Below, piece by piece: positions 5,180 to 8,303 of a DNA stretch of 8,303 nucleotides. Source of the DNA: an uncultured Clostridium sp. (GTDB lineage: Bacteria; Bacillota_A; Clostridia; Lachnospirales; Lachnospiraceae). The stretch is from assembly GCA_947174825.1 (NCBI GenBank), contig CAMWKN010000045.1:1-8303 (forward strand). The letters run 5' to 3'. Under the pieces are notes generated by a model, which saw nothing but the letters and a program-made list of their open reading frames with translations, searched no databases and was not told the DNA's origin. A program made the translations under genes and the position numbers. How positions within the stretch are numbered: the first letter of the stretch is position 1; each line of letters starts with the position of its first letter.

Positions 5180-5208
5180 ATTATAGTTTAGATTAATTTA
5201 TCTGTCAA
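5180..5208 (-). promoter_or_regulatory. Perfect consensus sigma-A promoter driving the antisense RNA
   Basis: On the - strand the bases read TTGACA (5208-5203), exactly 17 bp, then TATAAT (5185-5180), a 12/12 match to the housekeeping consensus. It points leftward into the toxin gene and away from the C39-like gene. A consensus promoter fits a constitutive, abundant antitoxin RNA. Confidence 0.85.
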
Positions 5209-5225
5209 TATGCAGATTACTGTGA

Positions 5226-5234
5226 TGGTACAAT
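5226..5234 (+). promoter_or_regulatory. Possible extended -10 promoter for the envelope operon
   Basis: TGGTACAAT (5226-5234) is an extended -10 element, the same nine bases as at 2125-2133. No good -35 is present. Transcription would start near 5241, only a few bases before the ribosome binding site AAGGAG (5244-5249). It lies back to back with the antisense promoter, so the two could interfere. Confidence 0.4.
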
Positions 5235-5255
5235 GCACCAATAAAGGAGAATATT

Positions 5256-6119
5256 TTGGAGAAGAAACATAATTGGTATCAAATTATATTTTGTGCCCTT
5301 TTGCTTTTGGTAGTGGGCATGGTAGTTATTATACAGAGTACCGCAGGTCGTCAATATGGTAAACACTCTGCCAAAAAGGAAACAATTGCTTCGAATTCGG
5401 TGGAGGTTACTACCCCTACACCGTCTAAAGATGCAGTGGACACTGCTCCGTCGCAGAAACCGGAGGAAGCTGCCGCTGCAACAGAGGATCCTGCAGCAAA
5501 TGTTTATACTTATTTGCAGGGACCAAAGTCATGGAAAAGCCGCTTGGACTGGTCTGGTAAATGGGGCAAAACCATGTATGATGGGAGTTCTTTTGGTGCC
5601 TTTGGCTGTGGATTGTGTTGTCTGGCAAATATTTATAGTACAGAAGCAACGGGGGAGTGCTCGCCAATTGATATGTATCAATACACCAAGAAACATACGG
5701 AGTATGAAGGTGGGGGTGCCATTGCCTGGGAGTACATGCTGCAGACATTGAATCGGACAGGCTTTACAGCGGAGCTATGTCACAAGCCTGGCAGTTATAA
5801 GGAGTTTCAATCAATCGTGGCAGCGTCAATAAGCAATATTGTCTTGGTTAGCAGTGCCAATTCAACCTGCTATTGGAAAGATACGCCGGGACACTATGTG
5901 ACAATATTCTTATATGACGAGCAGACAGATCGTATTTTTCTGGCAGATTCAGGTGATCCCAATCATAACAGGCATTGGGTAAAATTAAAGAAGATCTACA
6001 AGTCTTTAAAAACAGATAGTGATTATCAGTTTTTGAGGGTAACAGGCTATGTTCCAGAGAGGGATCAATGGAAACATAACAAAGCAAACGGCACTTGGGT
6101 AAGACCGGGCCAGCTATAA
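5256..6119 (+). CDS. Membrane-anchored C39-like (papain-fold) cysteine peptidase domain protein
   Basis: This 287-residue protein starts at TTG (5256), 6 nt after AAGGAG. An N-terminal transmembrane anchor (about residues 8-28) is followed by a Thr/Pro/Ala/Glu-rich linker (about 45-82). The extracytoplasmic domain carries the peptidase C39-like pattern. The nucleophile would be Cys118 in GAFGCGLCCLANIYS, the general base His213 in PGHYVTIFLYD, and the third residue Asp231 in FLADSGD. The order Cys, His, Asp and the '(G)CG..cLA' helix start are those of the C39_2 family (Pfam PF13529). Members of that family act on peptides or peptidoglycan, or are enzymatically undefined. A usual Gln before the Cys is not evident, so activity is not certain. 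It is the first gene of an apparent operon with a GT-C-like glycosyltransferase 22 bp downstream, which points to a role at the cell surface. Confidence 0.85.
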   Translation: MEKKHNWYQIIFCALLLLVVGMVVIIQSTAGRQYGKHSAKKETIASNSVEVTTPTPSKDAVDTAPSQKPEEAAAATEDPAANVYTYLQGPKSWKSRLDWSGKWGKTMYDGSSFGAFGCGLCCLANIYSTEATGECSPIDMYQYTKKHTEYEGGGAIAWEYMLQTLNRTGFTAELCHKPGSYKEFQSIVAASISNIVLVSSANSTCYWKDTPGHYVTIFLYDEQTDRIFLADSGDPNHNRHWVKLKKIYKSLKTDSDYQFLRVTGYVPERDQWKHNKANGTWVRPGQL

Positions 6120-6130
6120 TTGTATCATTT

Positions 6131-6135
6131 AGGAG
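6131..6135 (+). promoter_or_regulatory. Ribosome binding site deciding the start of the membrane glycosyltransferase
   Basis: AGGAG (6131-6135) is 6 nt before the ATG at 6142. The in-frame TTG at 6136 touches the site and cannot use it. Confidence 0.8.
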
Positions 6136-6141
6136 TTGCAT

Positions 6142-7710
6142 ATGATAATAAAGACATACAAGACACTGATTGGATTTTTCATTCTATGTTTTTCGATACA
6201 GTTTTTATTTATATTATTTCAAAATCCATATTTACAAAATAAATATTTAAATAGAGGGATTCTTGTTTTTGTAACGCTGGGATTTGTATTACTTTCTTTG
6301 ATATTCTACAAGCTTTTTGAGAAACATAAAGCTTTCTATACCTTGCCTCGCACTTTATTAATTTTATCAATTTTGTTAGTTGGTTTTTTTGTGATACAAT
6401 TGTTATTTATTAAACATGTTTATGTCAATCCATCATGGGATTTTGGAGTGGTATATCGGAATGTTCAGGCGGTAATTTGTGATGGCAGTGAGCTGGCGCC
6501 CACGGAAGGGGATAAGATATACTTTACCAGATTTGGTAATAATAAAGGAATCTTGCTGTTGCTGTGTAGTATATTGAAAGGGATGCAGAATATTGGATTT
6601 TCAATTAATGAGACTAATATATTAAGTTATTGTCTGGTAATTAATTGTATTTTTGTACAACTTGCGTTATGGTTAGCCGCTGCAATTTTTCTTAGGGAGA
6701 AAAAGAATTATGCTGCTATATACTTAGTTTTGGTAATGATTTTTGGAATGATTCTTTTGTTTTATTGCCCGATTTTTTATACAGATACTTTTGCTTTATT
6801 TATTCCTCTATTATTATATCATTTGGCGTTATCTTACGAAAAGCATCCGTCGTTTTGGTATATACCTGCTTTTACAGTAACAATCATATTGGGTTATTTA
6901 TTGAAATTGACTTCTGTTTTTGTCTTGTTGGCGTATTTTGTGTATTTGATATTATCAGTTAAGAAAGAGACGATGCGGAAATCGGTTCGTCAAATATTGC
7001 CATTAGGGGTAGCGGTGTTGTTATTTTTCTTATTACTGTATCCTGTGGATCGTTTTGCAAAGGGACAGATAGGAATCACAGAAGAGATGCAGGATCAATA
7101 TGAAATTCCATATTCTCATTGGATGATGATGGGAATGTATGAGTCAAAAGATATCCGTGTGGGCGGTTATTCTGCAGAGGCATATGAATATACGCAGCAG
7201 TTTTCTACTTTGTCGGAACGTAAGAAGATGACATTAAAAAAAGCAAAAGAGATCCTTCAAGAAAGGGGAATCAAGGGTGAGCTGGGTTATCTTATGCGTA
7301 AGGGAGTTTTTACCTGGGGAGATGGTTTGCTATTTTCTATAGACTTATTGTCGAGAGAGCAACAACGTCCAGAAGGATTGTATCAACGGCTTTATGATGT
7401 AAAAAGAGGACATGAGCAGGAGGGAATTGCATATTATGCTACGGGATTCTATTATGCAATTTTGTTTTATGTAATACTATCTTTGTGGTTCATGCTGTTT
7501 CGAAAAGAAGTTAAGCGGAGTGATATTGCCCGAATTGTTATCATGGGGCTATATGTTTTTCTAATGATTTGGGAAACAACGCCAAGATATATATTTTGTT
7601 ATTTGCCATTCTTATATTTTATCAGCGTAGAGACCTTAGATGATCTGTATGGAATGATACCATTAAAAAAGAGGAGGATAAAAAATGGAACAGAAAAAAA
7701 CGAGGGTTAG
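6142..7710 (+). CDS. Polytopic membrane protein, probable GT-C-type glycosyltransferase
   Basis: This 522-residue protein has about eleven hydrophobic segments. Its first large extracytoplasmic loop holds the acidic WDFGVVYRN motif (Asp100), followed by YFTRFGNNKGI (about 127-137). A conserved-type Asp in the first outer loop followed by an 'xNNxG' stretch is the usual look of GT-C enzymes (PMT/ArnT/GT39-like), which use polyprenyl-phosphate sugars outside the membrane. Later come a soluble loop with HWMMMGMYESKD and a Gly/Tyr-rich region (about 320-345), a KGVFTWGDGLLF stretch, and a C-terminal PRYIFCYLPFLYF segment, which together resemble Gram-positive surface-polymer glycosyltransferases. 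It is in an operon with the C39-like gene before it and overlaps the acyltransferase gene after it by 26 bp. Donor and acceptor sugars cannot be told from sequence. A flippase-like or polymerase role is the alternative. Confidence 0.75.
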   Translation: MIIKTYKTLIGFFILCFSIQFLFILFQNPYLQNKYLNRGILVFVTLGFVLLSLIFYKLFEKHKAFYTLPRTLLILSILLVGFFVIQLLFIKHVYVNPSWDFGVVYRNVQAVICDGSELAPTEGDKIYFTRFGNNKGILLLLCSILKGMQNIGFSINETNILSYCLVINCIFVQLALWLAAAIFLREKKNYAAIYLVLVMIFGMILLFYCPIFYTDTFALFIPLLLYHLALSYEKHPSFWYIPAFTVTIILGYLLKLTSVFVLLAYFVYLILSVKKETMRKSVRQILPLGVAVLLFFLLLYPVDRFAKGQIGITEEMQDQYEIPYSHWMMMGMYESKDIRVGGYSAEAYEYTQQFSTLSERKKMTLKKAKEILQERGIKGELGYLMRKGVFTWGDGLLFSIDLLSREQQRPEGLYQRLYDVKRGHEQEGIAYYATGFYYAILFYVILSLWFMLFRKEVKRSDIARIVIMGLYVFLMIWETTPRYIFCYLPFLYFISVETLDDLYGMIPLKKRRIKNGTEKNEG

Positions 7711-8303
7711 ATATGTGGATATTTTCAAAACCATAGGTATTGTATGTATGGTTATGGGGCATACTTCCATGTGCCCATCAATATTTGCACGATGGTTTAC
7801 CTGTTTTTATATGCCGATGTTTTTCTGGATATCCGGATACTTCTTTCATTGTGAATCTTTATGGAAATTTATTATATATAAAGCAAAAAAATTATTAGTT
7901 CCTTATTTTGTATTTGGTTTTTTGTCTCTGGCTGTTTTTTATTATGTGCAGGCATTGCCGGGAAAAGTATCCTTGGAACCATACATCAAAGCAGTATTAT
8001 TTGAGTCTTCTAGTTCCTCTTTTCCAATTTCCGGCGCTTTATGGTTTTTGCAGGCGCTGTTTTGGGCAGAGGTTTACTTTGCTATATTAAAGAAAACAAA
8101 TTCCGAGATAGTTTTGTTAGTAGGCAGCATTATCCTGGGGGTTGTTGGGACAAATCTTGGACGTCACATATCTTTTCGTCTGCCGTGGAATATGGATTCA
8201 GCTATGGTAGGGGAGTCTTTTATCTATATTGGTTATTTATGCAGAAAGTTTCAAAATAACAAGATCATCAAGAAACTTTTTGAACTGCCATGGTATTTTA
8301 TAA
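7685..8303 (+). CDS. Acyltransferase family 3 protein, fucose 4-O-acetylase-like (3' end outside window)
   Basis: An open frame of 206 codons runs to the right edge without a stop. The ATG at 7685 lies inside the end of the glycosyltransferase gene and is served by GAGGAGG (7671-7677), 7 nt upstream, so the pair is translationally coupled. The N-terminus shows the acyltransferase-3 (Pfam PF01757) hallmarks: R9-Y-V-D12 ahead of the first membrane helix, His26 in VMGHTS at its end, FYMPMFFWISGYFF (residues 41-54), the basic KAKKLLVPY turn and the LWFLQALF segment. The short form with 'FyMPmFFwISGYFF' resembles COG3594 fucose 4-O-acetylases. Such enzymes carry acetyl groups across the membrane onto surface polysaccharide sugars. 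Pairing with a GT-C-like enzyme supports decoration of a wall or capsular glycan. The family usually runs 330-380 residues, so a little over half is visible. Confidence 0.88.
   Translation, partial: MEQKKTRVRYVDIFKTIGIVCMVMGHTSMCPSIFARWFTCFYMPMFFWISGYFFHCESLWKFIIYKAKKLLVPYFVFGFLSLAVFYYVQALPGKVSLEPYIKAVLFESSSSSFPISGALWFLQALFWAEVYFAILKKTNSEIVLLVGSIILGVVGTNLGRHISFRLPWNMDSAMVGESFIYIGYLCRKFQNNKIIKKLFELPWYFI

Noticed and set aside
4969..5181. 70-aa open frame on the - strand
   Set aside because: It mirrors the toxin frame through the palindrome (same TIPLQWNCWL peptide) and has no ribosome binding site; the strand here is better explained by the antisense RNA.
7908..8259. Two + strand open frames in the last 400 bp
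   Set aside because: They are alternate frames of the acyltransferase gene, whose own frame shows the family motifs and stays open to the window edge.
1..8303. CRISPR array, tRNA, rRNA, insertion sequence or phage genes
   Set aside because: No spaced direct repeats, cloverleaf sequences, transposase or phage structural motifs were seen on either strand.

Overview
The window is AT-rich DNA with strong AGGAGG-type ribosome binding sites and consensus sigma-A promoters, and every confidently called gene lies on the + strand. Protein style, gene packing and family content (YicI-like alpha-xylosidase, SecB-like protein, Hol-Tox-like mini-gene, COG3594-type acyltransferase) suggest a gut Clostridia bacterium, most likely Lachnospiraceae. 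That assignment is inferred from style, not from a marker gene.

Layout. (1) Positions 1-356: C-terminal end of a TPR-type protein, probably the sensing part of an HTH regulator. (2) Positions 436-2080: an extended -10 sigma-A promoter followed by three tightly packed genes. They encode a 149-aa orphan with a possible ADP-ribosyltransferase-like R-S-E layout, a 234-aa protein with a DUF6575-like N-terminus, and a 131-aa SecB-like chaperone. The order and the SecB-like member resemble toxin-antitoxin-chaperone (TAC) modules. This is the best candidate for an undescribed system here. (3) Positions 2128-2174: a perfect 21-bp inverted repeat that separates the module from the next gene. (4) Positions 2285-4645: a complete, more GC-rich GH31 alpha-xylosidase (YicI type) with both catalytic Asp residues, closed by a GC-rich hairpin at 4692-4720. 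(5) Positions 4811-5208: a probable type I toxin-antitoxin locus. It has a small holin-like membrane peptide whose ribosome binding site is buried in a hairpin, and an antisense RNA from a perfect TTGACA-17-TATAAT promoter on the - strand ending at a hairpin with a T-rich tail. A 34-bp perfect palindrome and a second hairpin lie inside the toxin reading frame. (6) Positions 5226-8303: a surface or envelope operon with a membrane-anchored C39-like cysteine peptidase domain protein, a GT-C-like polytopic membrane glycosyltransferase, and the first 206 residues of an acyltransferase-3 (fucose 4-O-acetylase-like) protein that runs off the window.

How the parts work together. The xylosidase probably removes xylose from imported xyloglucan fragments in the cytosol, but no transporter or regulator is visible next to it. 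The last three genes fit modification of a cell-surface polysaccharide, plus an extracytoplasmic protein of the papain-like fold. The two candidate toxin loci flank the xylosidase gene, so this looks like a core-type metabolic gene sitting among accessory DNA.
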